From Mytilus edulis (lineage: Eukaryota; Mollusca; Bivalvia; Mytilida; Mytilidae), in contig NC_092350.1 of NCBI RefSeq assembly GCF_963676685.1, forward strand, positions 41,821,373 to 41,885,372: a stretch of DNA of 64,000 nt, written 5' to 3'. The translations under genes were made by a program, and so were the position numbers. Positions 1 to 12,375 of the stretch are shown here, one piece after another (position 1 is the first letter of the stretch; each line of letters starts with the position of its first letter). The notes under the pieces were generated by a model. It was not told the DNA's origin, did no database searches, and worked only from the letters and a program-made list of their open reading frames with translations.

Positions 1-2374
1 GTTTCTAAAACTGTTCGTAAAAAACGTTCTCACGGTCGTAGAACAAATCGCAATCAAAGAAAATTTCGGGCCAATCATACCAATATTTCGGACCTAATTT
101 CTATTTCAAAAAACAACGGCAGACATTATCTGTTAACAAAACTCTGTTCGTTACCGGTTAATAAGTTAAATAAAATTTTGGAGGATTGCAACACAATTTC
201 ATATAGCAGTCCTAAGTATGAAATTGTTCAAATTATTATGGCATATTGTTATTCTAAATTATTTCCCAAAATTGATCGCCCTGAAGATCATAAAAAACAT
301 TTTATTAAAATTAAGTATGTCAATAAAGGCTTTGATTTTGTAAATATTGCCGGTATATTTAACGACCATTCTGTTAAAGAACAAATTCCTGGATATTTTG
401 ACAATACTGAGCTACCTCTTATTTGTTATATTTACAAGAAATCTACCCGGAAATTTGTGTTTAATTATAGTCAATTGTGTAAAGATGTTAATATCAGTGA
501 AAATACACCTACTTCATGTAATTGCAGTAATTCCGAATATATTTATGGCCCCATTTCCCATGTTATAACAGGAGATCTTAACATCGTTCAAGACCGAGAG
601 TTAAAATCATTCCTCAGTAAAGGACCTAAATATCGTCCCCCGTCAATTATTAATTGGAATGAGTGTCGTAATATCATCCACGACTCACTCCATACTTACT
701 GTATGAAATGGATAAAACGGGAAAAAGCTGACAAAAAATCTTTGGACTCTTTTTTTAATTCAGTAATGAAGATAGTTGATAGAATGTATTCAACATTTTA
801 AAGAACATTTTACTATAAACAATAACAACAATAAACCTATTTCTCGTATCAAACATAAACTAAAAGAACTAGCCAAGGAATTTGTTTTTGTCCCGGCAGA
901 TAAAGCTGCTAATAATATTATTATTGTTTGACGTAAAATTTACATTGAGGTTCTGAAAAAGGAAATCACCAATTCACCAACATTCCAACTGACTCCATTT
1001 TCAGAAAACGAAATCTGTAACAAACATAAACTTTTAGGCACCGCTTTACAAGCAGAGCCAAATACAATGAAAGTCCCAACTATGTATTGGCTTCCGAAGC
1101 TACACAAAACCCCTTACAAATATAGATTTATTTCGTCTTCAAGCCATTGTTCAACTACTAAATTGTCTATTCTTCTTACCAGCACACTTGGTACAATTAA
1201 AAACCTGATAATAAATTGTTCAAATAAGGCCTTCGAAAATAGTGGAATAAATTACTTTTGGAGTGTCAAGAACTCGTTGGAAGTACTTGATAAACTGCAT
1301 GCTTATATTGGTGATTTTGAATCTGTTCAAAGTTTTGATTTTTCTACCCTGTATACCACATTGCCTCACATTCTCATTAAGAAAAAATTCACACACCTAA
1401 TTAAATGGGCATTCAAAAAATCAGAATGTGAATATATATGTTCAAACTCTTTTAGGTCATTTTTTAGTAGCAATAAACAAAAAAACTATGTTAATTGGAC
1501 ATGCTTTGATACTATATATGCCCTTGAATTTTTACTAGATAACATTTTTGTTCGCTTTGGGGATTCCGTATATCGTCAGATTATCGTAATTCCAATGGGG
1601 ACTAACTGTGCACCACTTATTGCGGACCTGTTTTTGTATTGTTATGAGTTACAATTTATGACAAAAATAAGCAAAGACCCATCGAAACAACATCTGATAA
1701 ACAAATTTAATAATACTTTTAGATATTTGGATGATATTTTGGCTCTCAATAATGACGACTTCAGTATGTATATTAATGAAATTTATCCTGTTGAACTTAC
1801 TTTAAATAAAGCTAATACTAACAATGACCACTGCCCTTTTCTCGATCTTGATATCTATATCACTAATGGAAAGCTGAATACTAAAATTTATGATAAAAGG
1901 GATGATTTTTCATTTCCTATCGTTAATTATCCGTTTTTAGATGGTGACGTTCCCTTGTCACCATCTTACGGTGTTTATATATCTCAACTTGTACGATTCT
2001 CTCGTGTATGTAACAATGTTTTAGATTTTAACGAGAGAAATTTATGTATTACTGAAAAATTATTACACCAGGGTTTTCGATATCACAAACTAGTCAAAAC
2101 ATTTACTAAATTTTATCATCGGTATAAAGACATCATTCGTAAATATAGCTCAACATGCAGACTTCTAATACGTTCAGGTATTTCACATCCAATTTTTTAT
2201 GGTAATATTCTTTATAAAGCACAAAGGTGTCAGTATTCACCTCAGAAACTTACAAAACCTCTGAATAGACTTATTAAGAAGGGATATAATTACGATACTG
2301 TTGTCAAGTCATTAAAGATTGCATATTTTGGCGTTAATATTGAGTCACTGATAAGGTCTTTGCATCGGAACTAA
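1..2374 (+). pseudogene. Penelope-like retroelement reverse transcriptase, 5' end outside window, decayed
   Basis: The frame is open from base 1 to 801 with no start in the window, so the gene begins upstream. Its visible N-terminus is very basic (Lys/Arg rich), followed by a segment with a Cys-x-Cys pair and a GDLNIV...KGPKYR stretch. A shift of frame occurs near 785-800. The second frame carries a TGA at 929-931 in the PADKAANN region, then continues to 2374. It contains reverse transcriptase motifs: WLPKLHKTP, motif A SFDFSTLYTT (about 1330-1365), motif B MGTNCAPLIAD (about 1594), and the catalytic YLDD in FRYLDDILALNN (about 1720), followed by CPFLDLDI. No GIY-YIG endonuclease is seen. 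Motif style fits Penelope-like elements; the lineage is my inference. The frameshift and stop make it inactive as read. Confidence 0.75.
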
Positions 2375-2970
2375 ACACATTTATTCTAAAAACAGTTGTT
2401 GGCATGACACGGGTTATGTTCTTCTCATATATGTTATGATGGTATGATACTAAACCCCTAACGGGAAGGATTGTGCCTGATGTTCATATGATGAAATCAT
2501 AATCTTTCAGTCAGTTTAGTTGAAGTCTGGAGCTGGCATGTCAGTTAACTGCTAGTAGTCTGTTGTTATTTATGTATTATTGTCATTTTGTTTATTTTCT
2601 TTGGTTACATCTTCTGACATCAGACTCGGATTTCTCTTGAACTGAATTTTAATGTGCGTATTGTTATGCGTTTACTTTACTACATTGGTTAGAGGTATAG
2701 GGGGAGGGTTGAGATCTCACAAACATGTTTAACCCCGCCGCATTTTTGCGCCTGTCCCAAGTCAGGAGCCTCTGGCCTTTGTTAGTCTTGTATTATTTTA
2801 ATTTTAGTTTCTTGTGTACAATTTGGAAATTAGTATGGCGTTCATTATCACTGGACTAGTATATATTTGTTTAGGGGCCAGCTGGTGACCCTCTGCTGTT
2901 GTTTTTTATTTGGGCGGGTTGTTGTCTCTTTGACACATTCCCCATTTCCATTCTCGATTTTATTTCAACG
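2375..2970 (+). repeat. 3' tail of the Penelope-like element (multi-copy)
   Basis: Sequence after the RT stop, ending near CCCCATTTCCATTCTCG. The part from about 2690 to 2965 recurs in reverse orientation at 30648-30965, and diverged copies lie at 21540-21725 and 22370-22490. The copies share the CCCCGCCGCATTTT region, the GTCAGGAGCCTCTGGCC block and the ACACATTCCCCATTTCCATT end. Repeated presence downstream of an RT and alone elsewhere fits a retroelement 3' end that is copied with 5' truncation. Confidence 0.7.
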
Positions 2971-4483
2971 TCATTTTGTTCTAATTATGCATATAGATAT
3001 AAGAAGTATTTACACAAACAAGTCAATATAATATTACACTTAACGAATAAATGTGATATATGACACAGTGTAAATATTAAATCAATAAAATAACGAAAGA
3101 GATGTTAAACGATTTTAGAAGGACCACAATAACCTTGAACACAATGCTGCCAATTGACTACTTTCGTGTTTGTCCGTCACCGAAAAAAAATCGTCAATTA
3201 TGCGCGCCTTTATGGCGTCATTTACCAGATAGAGGGGATCGCCTGTATCCCTGCACTATAAACGTTTATCAAGATTCTTAGTGATCGTCATTGTACTGGA
3301 TACAATAGAAATAATATGTGTTCTGTAGGTACTTAATCACAATTCCATAATGACAGCAGTGCTGAAAAACAATTATGAGAGTTCAATTAGCCGAATAATT
3401 CGTGCAATATAGCTTTATAGTTTTCAAACCACTTTCAACATTGGAACGGAAGCGACGACGCCCCTAAACGCACGAATGATGTTCACTAAAACCAAAGTTT
3501 TTGAGGGAAATGCATCGAACTCGAAAGTTGTCTACACAGCGAAATGAAATAATCTTGTTGTAACGTATACATATTGGAGAAATAAATAATTTTGTTGTTC
3601 ATACTACGAGAACAGAATTGAAAATTTATAGTCATACCAAGCACTTATCAAATGTGATATATATGAGAAATAAAGAGACCAGATATAACACCAAATAGGT
3701 AATTATTAAATGACCAAAAATGCATTTACAAATTGTATCAACAGGTCAAATAAACAACGAAGTACGATTTGAGAGTACTTGCCGCTACTGAAAGCTAGTT
3801 AAACCATGCACCAGAGACTAAAATAAACTAAAACACATCTCAGGGATTAAGTATTTTAACGTCACCGACATACAAAGACATTTGTGCAAAGCAAAAAAGT
3901 AAAAGTATCGACAGGCATTGGGATAGTTAGGAGTTAACCTATATATAGAAAACGAATGTGGATGTGTATTTATACATCCCGTTTGAAAAGAATACAAATT
4001 TACTTTTGCTTGCATTTGCTGATGACAAAATCGATATGTTTGTCAATGTAAACTATATTCAAAGATCTAATTACAGCATTAATTAGATAACCTTTACTAA
4101 TAAGTTTGTTAAAGGTTCGATGAGGTTACACGGATCACATATAAAAGTAAAACAAAACTAAATTGTAGATTATAAACTATTCAAACATCATTGGTTTTCC
4201 ATTATTTTTATGGTTTAGAGCGTTTCTGATAGAGGTTAGACAAGAAACAAATGTTTCGAACTCACCTACATATGATGCATATGTATCAAGTGAAACCTTA
4301 GAACATATGTATCCCAAATATAGTTTATAAGATAGAGCAGTACAATTGGAATTAGTAATTAAATTGAACCATGGTTGACATGGAATTAAACATTACTTTA
4401 AACCGGGTTTAAGTATATATGGCCAACTCAAGAAGACTACATGTTGATGTCCACAATATCTTTCTTTTATTAATAATTGTCAA
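2971..4483. other. Intergenic, no gene seen
   Basis: No convincing coding exon on either strand. The only resemblance noted is at 4040-4140, which matches 10060-10165 loosely (both have TATTCAAAGATNTAATTA followed by an AATAAGTTT block), a low-grade interspersed repeat. Confidence 0.5.
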
Positions 4484-4505
4484 TTATCCCAATCCAATAG
4501 GGATA

Positions 4506-4720
4506 TTACGATCTTGTTCTCGGGTAGTACTCACCATCTGCATCATGTGACAAGTTGTATCCCATGTTCTGGCAGCCATTTCTACAACGTTCACAATCAT
4601 CATCCTTAAAACCCTTCCAATTTTTACATAATTTGGCGGTAAACTTGCAGTCTGGATTGATAGATTCAATGAAGTAGTAAAGTGACCTCATGTGGGCACA
4701 TTTGTATCTAGGTACCATAG
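4506..4720 (-). pseudogene. Lipase A last exon
   Basis: Encodes CAHMRSLYYFIES (catalytic-His loop), then C-rich KLCKNWK...CERCRNGCQNMGYN and YYPRTRS before TAA at 4506-4508. Gene B reads on through WHYPYCAGSH; here an aligned YPY follows the stop, so the C-terminus has lost its last cysteine. Confidence 0.8.
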
Positions 4721-4837
4721 CTACAAAGTAAATACATAGTTTAAAGATATAATTATGTTGCAAAAAAAAAATGAAAATTTCGTGAAGTTATAACACGATA
4801 CCAGACATAAACATAAAAAGAACTCATCACATAGCAT

Positions 4838-5030
4838 ATGGTGCCTCGGTGGCCGAGTGGTCTAAGTAGTTAATACTGTAATCACTAGCCAGTCAACATT
4901 GAGGTTGTGAATTCGAACTCCGCTCATACGGTTGCACTCGTCTCAAAACTGACTTAATTGACTAGGATTGTCAGTTTTCCTATCGATTGTATGTGGTGTT
5001 AAGTAAGTAAGTAAGTATGTAAGTAAAACT
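4838..5030 (+). mobile_element. tRNA-derived SINE with (TAAG)n region
   Basis: Head resembles a tRNA with A box TGGCCGAGTGG at about 4850 and B box AATTCGAACTCC at about 4910, followed by a non-tRNA body and a (TAAG)n run at about 4999-5025. No clean cloverleaf with intact acceptor stem, so a SINE rather than a tRNA gene. It lies in the intron between lipase A exons 5 and 6. The adjacent TTTATTTGGATTCGGCA segment (5030-5165) looks like the reversed 3' end of a retroelement. Confidence 0.65.
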
Positions 5031-5337
5031 TTATTTGGATTCGGCATATTTACAAACAGTACAAACATAAGCCCTAATGAGCTTTTCGTCGGATATAAAA
5101 ACATATGCAATAACAAATAAAACAAGGCATGCAGCATGCAATAAATAATAAAAAGCAGCACAAAAAATTAACTCTAAGCATATACATGTATCTTGCAAAA
5201 TACCAAAACATATATATGAAGCACTAATTTTGTTTAAAAAAATTTGCAGTTTAAAAATTATTTTTTATATAATTTATGATTTAAAAAGTAAAAATTTTAA
5301 TCTTTCAAATTTTAAAATGTAAAAAACAAATACAAAA

Positions 5338-5495
5338 TAAAGTTAACTTCTTCTAAATATGAAAAAATCAAAGAATTTTCTTCAGAAAAAAGTATATGTA
5401 CATAAGCTTTATAATGAAACCATCCTTTGAGTTATAAAAAACATGTGCATTATTTTTTTTTAATTTGAGGTTTCTTATGACTTTAATGAATGCAA
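5338..5495. repeat. Interspersed repeat copy
   Basis: Shares AAAAAAGTATATGTAC and TTGAGGTTTCTTATGACTTT with 32640-32800, over about 150 bp in the same orientation. Class not recognised. Confidence 0.55.
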
Positions 5496-5569
5496 TAAAA
5501 GAGAATTTAGGAAATGAAATTAAATATTGTTGGTTATTAAGAAAAAAAATATATTGAAAAATACAGTAC

Positions 5570-5651
5570 GGTCAGTTGAACATCCAGGTTGAATTTTGCC
5601 TCCATTCGGATAGAAATCTGCATGCCCAATTCTTTTTTTGCAATCCAAGAA
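5570..5651 (-). pseudogene. Lipase A exon 5, frameshifted
   Basis: Encodes GHADFYPNGGKIQPGC, the conserved loop GHxDFxPNGG...PGC of lipases, but only after a 1-nt frame change in a run of seven T on the plus strand. The gene B counterpart is 81 nt, this one 82 nt. Confidence 0.85.
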
Positions 5652-5856
5652 CTACAAAAATAAAGATGATCAAATCTAAAAAATTTACGATCATGATACA
5701 TTAATAGGATTACAAATACTAAGCAAACGTTTTCAGACCAAATCAAAAAAAAATTTAACAATTAAATGAAATGACATATGTTCTTATCTTCTTTAATTAT
5801 CAATGATCAAAACCGAAAAATAACAGTTGACGAGAATAATAATGTATCACTATAAC

Positions 5857-7231
5857 CATGGAAGTAATATTTAGAAGGAATAACAACGTCGTCACTTCAA
5901 AGGTTTCATCTGCGTTACCGCCCATCTTTCGATAACTCGTTAATTGGTTCAATATCTGGCATGAAAGTTTATTCTCCGCATGTGATCGATCAAATCACTG
6001 ACACTTATCGGTCATTTTCGTGTTCACGGAGAACTACGAACAGACAAGTTTTTGTCGAATATACATGCGAAGTAACCCGAATAGTCCATTCGTTACATTC
6101 CGTTGATGTACGCTGCCGAAAAGAGTCATTCGTTCAATTTTTATTTTAGTCAAATTTTTCCCTATTTTTGGTTAGTTTGAACTTAATAGTTAAAACCGAC
6201 AGCTATCACATACGAAATTGGAGAACAAAGTTGTGTCATTTCAATTTTAAAATTTACAGACAATTAAAAAACCATTTCCGTATAAAGTTAAGAAGATGAC
6301 TGTACAAAAAAATACGTTTGGACACCCTTTATTAAATACGAAAAATCAAAATCTCTCGTGTATTTATAGTCAATTAAATTATTAACAATTCTAAACGGTT
6401 CTATCCTTCAATTTAAGTTCTTGATACATAAACTAATTTGTGTAAAAATGAATTTACCGTAAGACAGATAGATGCAAGCCCATTTCGTCGGTTTGTTATA
6501 TTTTTTGCTGTATAGCTTATTATATTAATACAAGCATTCCACAATAAACACCTTTTAAATATATATTTACGAAAATATTATCCCCGTTTTAGTTGTCCAG
6601 TTTCAATAATGCAATCAATGACATTTATGACATATACATAAATTTAGAATACTTGAAAGTAAATATTATTTCATTCAATCTCGATAAACTTTGCATATTT
6701 CAACAGTAAAAAAATCTATGCCTACATTTGCCTACATTATTTTGTTAAACATCATGTGAAACCTGATCGATTCATCGGTATTTAACTGTTTAACTCGGGA
6801 TCCGCTTTTAACCGGAAAATACTTTTAGAACAGTTTAAAACAAACGGTAAAAAGCAAAAATATGCTAAATTAAATACAATTTTCCATGTTAAACTGCTGT
6901 AGTTTGAACAATTCTCGTCCGTTTTTCAAGTTTTTTTCACCATTCGATTTCTTTCTAAAGGTAGATATTCTATGTGATACAGCGCTACCTTGTTATTAAT
7001 AAACTAGGGATTTCCCACAGGTGCGCTATAATTACCGGACTCGATAAAACCACGTGACTGATAAGAAATTCCAGATGCCTTTTACAACCGCGGTAACGCA
7101 GATAGTAACCAAAGGCGTCTTACCGCTGAGACTATAATTGGATGAAATCGTATGACTTTAGTACAGAGCTCAGCATGCTATAAATACATGCTAATTAGTC
7201 GTTGTTATTCCTTCTAAATATTACTTCCATG
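5857..7231. mobile_element. Non-autonomous DNA transposon, 1375 bp, 7-bp TSD
   Basis: Left end CATGGAAGTAATATTTAGAA and its reverse complement at the right end form a near-perfect inverted repeat of about 32 bp (5857-5888 and 7200-7231). Both sides are flanked by the same 7 bases, CTATAAC (5850-5856 and 7232-7238). Subterminal parts share CATCTGCGTTACCGC-like sequence in inverted orientation. No transposase-sized ORF, so it must be moved by an enzyme encoded elsewhere. It lies in the intron between exons 4 and 5 of lipase A. Superfamily not assigned. Confidence 0.8.
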
Positions 7232-7631
7232 CTATAACCTTTGTTAATACCTACACGAAGTAGGAATACAGATTTACCAATATATTACTTTTTTCAATGA
7301 TAAAAATAATAACAATTAGTTTGATTTTGATATTGAAATATTGCCATGGCTGTCATTTATTTGAATGAATAACGATTCTCAAACTAGTAGCACTTCATGT
7401 GATATAATTTTAAGTACTAAACTATTCATGTATGCTCTTTTTTTTATCTCACCATTATACATAAAAAAAAAACTAATTCAGTGCTCGTGAAATTATCATT
7501 CAAAGATTTTAATATAAACGCAAGATTTCGTTCCTTCTTTATCTTTAATCATCGATTACATAAAAAATTGAGAGCATCAAAGTCAACTTTAAAATTAATA
7601 AATTTTGCTTCTTTAATCTTGACTATTATAC

Positions 7632-7733
7632 TAAATACGTCTGTATGTATGACATTCAAAAATTTGGCATCTGAAGAGTCCAATCTTACTTTTACATTTA
7701 CAATATTAAATGCCGGACCCTCAGGGTCTAGAC
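7632..7733 (-). pseudogene. Lipase A exon 4, catalytic Asp exon
   Basis: 102 nt, phase 1 to 1, encodes GLDPEGPAF then VRLDSSDAKFLNVIHTD, the lipase aspartate loop (GLDPA...VRLDPSDAxFVDVIHTD). This exon is intact. Confidence 0.85.
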
Positions 7734-8144
7734 CTGTAAATAGTATAAATATATTGTACATAACCGACCGTTGAGTTCTTTACTATCACAGTGCAACTCT
7801 ATATGTTACAGAGAAAATGTATATACATTTGAGAAAGACACAATTGTTACATTCAAGTTAACTAGAAGATGCATGCGAAATCGCAATACAATTGGGCAAG
7901 TGTTTTTATTCTCTATTTTGTGGGAGGTATGTTGACTGAAAAATCAAAAGCAAATAAAAATAGGATTTTGTTTTTAAATTCACGAAAAAAATAATCAATA
8001 ATAAGGAACAAAAGTAAAAAAAAAGACTGATTACAAAAAGTGAGTTATCAGTAGTTCATTTAACCTCAGGTTCCAACTGAACTCCTAAAGGCAAAGTTAA
8101 CCTGGGCTTGCCCACATTAGTTTTTTTTATTGTGTTAAAGAGAA

Positions 8145-8335
8145 ATAAGAAGATGCGGTATGCTTATCAATGAGACAACTCTCCACAACAGCCCAAATGA
8201 CACATAAATTGACAACTATGGGTCAGCATATAGCCTTCAACAATGAGTCAAGCCCAAACCGCATAGTCAACAATGAAAGTAATAACTCATCAAATCGATA
8301 CAAAGCAGAAATACATCTAAAAAACATTGAGTAGA
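8145..8335 (+). repeat. Mussel-type interspersed repeat (GATGTGGTATG family)
   Basis: Begins AATAAGAAGATGCGGTATG, then CAATGAGACAACTCTCCAC and a CCTTCAACAATGAGTCAAGCC block. The best copy is 36710-36900; further copies at 31780-31910, 34740-34870, 45270-45300 and 53700-53745 (plus) and 20340-20450 and 61100-61160 (minus). Confidence 0.7.
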
Positions 8336-8572
8336 TATGGCAGGGTACTTATACATGTACATTCCCACAACAAAAAGTCACTTAGTACAGATCTAAGAGT
8401 ACTCGCTAGTTCAAAGCCAATAATAATTAATACAAAAAAATCAAGCAATAAATACTTCGTAATTAGTTAATGCGAATTTCAATTCGAATTACGTGTGAAC
8501 TCAGCATAAGACTAAAATATCCAACGTCTAGTGGGTTTAGTGTAAAGATGTCATTTACAGTTAGAGAAAAGC

Positions 8573-9985
8573 ATGAACTTTTGCAATACCAAGATACAGG
8601 TATCTATTAAGATTGTAGAATTACATGTATTTTTAGAAATTTTTGTTTTGTTGTATGCAGATGACACTGTTATTTTTGCTGATAATTATGATGAAATGCA
8701 AAATGCTCTCAAGGTTTTTGAAAACTATTGTAAAATGTGGAAACTTAGTGTGAATATTGGTAAAACTAAAGTGATGGTTTTTAGCAAAAGAAAATCGAAA
8801 ATGGATTTTGATTTTAAACTTGATGGTACATCTCTTGAAATTGTAGATAGCTATACATATCTTGGTCTTTTGCTTAATTATAATGGGTCATTTGTTTGTG
8901 CAAAGAAAAAGCTTGTAGAACAGTCGCAAAAAGCACTTTTTGCTGTTTATACAAAGATTAGAAATTTACATTTACCTATTGACCTACAACTTAAATTGTT
9001 TGATTATCTTGTCGAACCTATTTTATTGTATGGATCAGAAATATGGGGATTTGAAAACATTGATATAATTGAAATAGTTCATCTACAATTTTGCAAGAGA
9101 ATCTTAAATGTGAGATCAAGTACTCCAAATGTTATGGTATATGGCGAATTAGGAAGGTTTCCACTAGAAATTAAAGTAAAATTAAGAATGTTATCGTTTT
9201 GGAGTAGAATGGCTAAAAATGAAAACAAACTTAGTAGTTCTATGTATAAGCTTATTTTCAAATTACATGCTGATGGTATTTGTGAATTTAAATGGGTGTC
9301 ATTTGTAAAATCTATATTTGACAACTCAGGATTAGGTTATATGTTTTTCAACCAATATATTGATTATTCAACTTTCAAACCCGTTATAAAACAGCTTCTT
9401 CAAGATCAGTTTCTTCAAAAGTGGTCCAGTAATATTGATAACTCGTCTCGTGGCGAATATTATAAGTTATTTAAATCTCAGTTTGGTCTGGAAAATGATC
9501 TATTACGTCTTCCAGAGGATAAAAGAATCTGGATTTCAAAACTGAGAACATGTAACCTAAAAATTCCTATGGAAACTGGCAGATGGTACAACATCGCTAG
9601 AACAGATCGCATATGTACCTTATGTAATGAATCATGTATTGGTGATGAATATCATTATTTATATGTATGTAGTAATAGTTCTATTACTGAACTTCGGAAG
9701 AAATATATACCGAAATATTATACAACATACCCATCTGTACTGAAAATGCAAAATATGCTGTCATTGTGTCACTGTCAGTTATTGTATAATCTAGCTATAT
9801 TTATTAAGAAACTATCTACCTTCATTTAGAAAGATGCATGTATCTTACAAGTTTTATTATCTTTAGAAATTACACTTTTGTTAATAGTTACCTGTCTATT
9901 CTGTCATTTATTGTATTTGATTTGTAATTTGTCCTCGTGTAACACATATTTTGTGTCTGAGTGTAAATAAAGAATTGAAAATAGA
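8573..9985 (+). mobile_element. 5'-truncated LINE: C-terminal half of reverse transcriptase and 3' tail
   Basis: A 418-codon ORF (8573-9829). It starts just before the catalytic YADD (LLYADDTVIFAD, residue about 28) and continues through the thumb region (SVNIGKTKVMVFSKRK, YTYLGLLL, PILLYGSEIWG). It ends with a Cys/His cluster CTLCNESCIGDEYHYLYVC typical of LINE C-termini. A 3' tail ends in ATAAAGAATTGAAAA near 9980. The upstream fingers and the endonuclease are missing. The ORF itself is uninterrupted, which suggests a fairly young copy. It lies in a lipase A intron. Confidence 0.85.
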
Positions 9986-10059
9986 GACATGAATGTGCTT
10001 ATGTATAAACAAATAATAAAATAGTTTGATTTTAATTAACTGGTAACAAAATCAATATA

Positions 10060-10165
10060 AATACCAAGAAAACAATATTCAAAGATATAATTATAGTGTT
10101 GAATTGGATACCTTGTAGAATAAGTTTATTCGATAAGTTTGCCCGGATCGTATCTAAATTTCCGG
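10060..10165. repeat. Low-grade interspersed repeat
   Basis: Resembles 4040-4140 (AATATTCAAAGATATAATTA, then GGATACCTT...AATAAGTTT and a CGGATC end). No coding content is seen between here and 10890. Confidence 0.4.
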
Positions 10166-10894
10166 GCTTTGTATACAATATTCGTAAAACTTTGAATGTG
10201 CCATCCCGTTAAAAATAAGTTTTTTTACAAGTACAATCAAACTTCCAAACCAAATATTTATATCTATGGAAGAATTTAGCAAAGGTTTTAAGAAATACAC
10301 ACAGTTGGTCGAGTATTTATACTTCGCCTGCTTTCAAACTTTTGAACCTGTACGTTTCTGGTTAAGATCAATTCAGAAAAGCGCCTCGGATTCATCAAAT
10401 CATGAAGTGTTCTTCTTATTTTATACTGATCATTATTATTCTCATTCAAAATTCAAATTTTCATTTTTATACCTGCAAAAATGTATTTGTTTCAGTTCTC
10501 AGCCAATTAACGTAATCTTTTAAGCAGTTCCAATATCGCTAAAGGTTTCATTCTCATATATATGCCTTATAACACAAATTACCATACGTTTCGGCAATTA
10601 CGGCCTTCTACATTGGAATTCTATATGTGTGTGACGATGAATATGACAGCCATTTGTTCCGGGCAACTTATACTGAAGAGTATAATACTTGGTATAGGAA
10701 ACATATCCAATGATTTGTGTTGATATTTTTAAATTGTTGATATTGAGTTGAATTCTTTTGAAATGCATACTACTTTTCCTAAATATATATATTCATTCTT
10801 ATGTACACAATTTGTCCTAAACAACGTAAAAGTGTGCAACATTACAAAAATAATGATAAAAGGATTCATAAAGAATTAGTAATAATCTCTTTAT

Positions 10895-11189
10895 ATAACA
10901 AGAATGTGTCCATAGTACACGGATGCCCCACTCGCATTATCATTTTCTATGTTCAGTAGACCGTGAAATTGGGGTCAAAACTCTAATTTGGCAATTAAAG
11001 TAGAAAGATCATATCATAGGGAACTAAGTTTGAAGTTGATTGGACTTCAACTTCATCAAAAACTACCTTGACTAAAAACTTTAACCTGAACGAACGGACG
11101 GACGGAAGGACGGACGGAAGGACGGACGGACGGATGCACAGACCAGAAAACATAATGCCCCTCTACTATCGTAGGTGGGGCATAAAAAA
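10895..11189 (+). repeat. Interspersed repeat with GGAC microsatellite
   Basis: Begins ACAAGAATGTGTCCATAGTA, continues GTAGACCGTGAAATT, ACTACCTTGACTAAAAAC and a (GGAC/GGAA)n run at about 11092-11135, and ends with GTGGGGCATAAA. Related copies at 43792-44015 (plus) and 41158-41410 (minus). Its end abuts the donor of lipase A exon 3. Confidence 0.7.
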
Positions 11190-11193
11190 GTAC

Positions 11194-11423
11194 CTGTTAT
11201 TCTATCAGTGTCCGTTATTATTTATCCAACATAACCAGCAAGATGGGCACCTAGACTGTGTCCAACTATATGTACATTGTTTAAGGTCAAACCACTCGAC
11301 CTCTGTAATAGTTCGATCATGTTGGCAGTAACTACCATCCACAACACGAGTGTTTGCTACAGCTCGAAAGTAGTTATCGTTCGCTTTATCTTTCCAACTC
11401 ACAACTATTACATTAACATCAAA
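11194..11423 (-). pseudogene. Lipase A exon 3, nucleophile exon, frameshifted
   Basis: Starts in frame as FDVNVIVVSWKDKAND then NTRVV. One extra base follows, so the GHSLGAHLAGYVG segment is in another frame. TAA at 11222-11224 follows in that second frame. Length 230 nt against 229 nt in gene B. An interspersed repeat ends about 5 bp from its donor site. Confidence 0.85.
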
Positions 11424-11639
11424 CTGCAAATTAAATACATACAGAAACGATTAAATATAATGATGAATGTCTCTCCATAAAAACTCCGAAAAATCGTACT
11501 TTTAAATTTCTCAATACTGTGAAAATATTCTTATATTTGAGCTTTAAATGTAAGTTCTATTACAGTACAGTTCAATAAAGTGAATATGATTTGCGCAGAG
11601 AAAATCATTATACCCAAGTTTGGAAAAATCAAAAATCAA

Positions 11640-11760
11640 AGCTATAATGATTATTATATATAGTATGCCAGACGTGCATTTCGTCTATATGAGACTCATC
11701 AGTGGCGCTCGATTCGAAATGAGAAGGCCAAATCTTAGACGAAGTTGAAGTGCATTTAAC
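11640..11760 (-). repeat. Copy of the CGCGTCTGGCGTA repeat
   Basis: Contains the reverse complement of the motif seen at 17820-17890 and 42285-42345 (GATGAGTCTTTTGTAGACGA followed by CGCGTCTGGCGTATA). This copy has TATGCCAGACGTGCATTTCG. Confidence 0.6.
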
Positions 11761-12097
11761 AACAAAAAATACGGCAAAAGCAATCTATTTTATAAATGGT
11801 AAATATATATACAGAAAATGAAAATAGAAATGACATTCCATGTCAACAGTAAATACAAAAATGCTCGATTGGTAAAAAAATAAAATATATATTCCAGAAA
11901 AACTCGTAATAGTTATCTCAATGAAAATGTTGATATTGAACTATCTCCAAAAACACCAGACACTTTTATATTTTTTCTACAAACTTTTTAAAACTGTGTA
12001 TGTATTTTACCGATGCCCACTTCCCCACACAGCAAAGTAACATTGGATACAGACGAAGGTAAAAAGATGAATACATAAAATAATTTCCTATACTTAC

Positions 12098-12375
12098 ATA
12101 TTGTATGAGTGCGCTTGTCATTCGCTTTATCCAATCATCTCCCCTCTCTTCGTTAAGACCATGAATTATAAACACCATCGTGTGTGAGCCATTGAAGTTT
12201 GTCGACATTACAGACGTCCCAGCGCCATTTGGTTCTAACACTTGGTCGTTTGTTGGGTTGATACGAGTATACAGATGGAAAGTTACTTCATTTTCTTCCG
12301 GGGGACGTGGGAGGATACCAAAGGTGTTCCAGAATGGCCATTCATTACTAAAGCAACCAATTTTGTCGTAGCATA
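12098..12375 (-). pseudogene. Lipase A exon 2
   Basis: Open in phase 1 to 0. Contains CYDKIGCFS near the start, the FHLYTR strand and VFIIHGL, which is the FIIHGF region of pancreatic lipases (oxyanion loop). Acceptor is CTTAAG; the TATAG acceptor used by gene B has decayed to TATAT here. Donor is TATGTAAGT. Confidence 0.8.

Noticed and set aside
4838..4925. Functional tRNA-Leu/Ser gene
   Set aside because: A and B boxes are present but acceptor stem pairing and the 3' part are not convincing, and SINE-like sequence continues downstream.
10266..10523. 85-codon plus ORF
   Set aside because: No motif, no homologue recognised, composition like surrounding AT-rich intron of lipase A.
11068..11331. 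ORF with NERTDGRTDGRTDGR
   Set aside because: Translation of a GGAC microsatellite joined to the antisense of lipase A exon 3.
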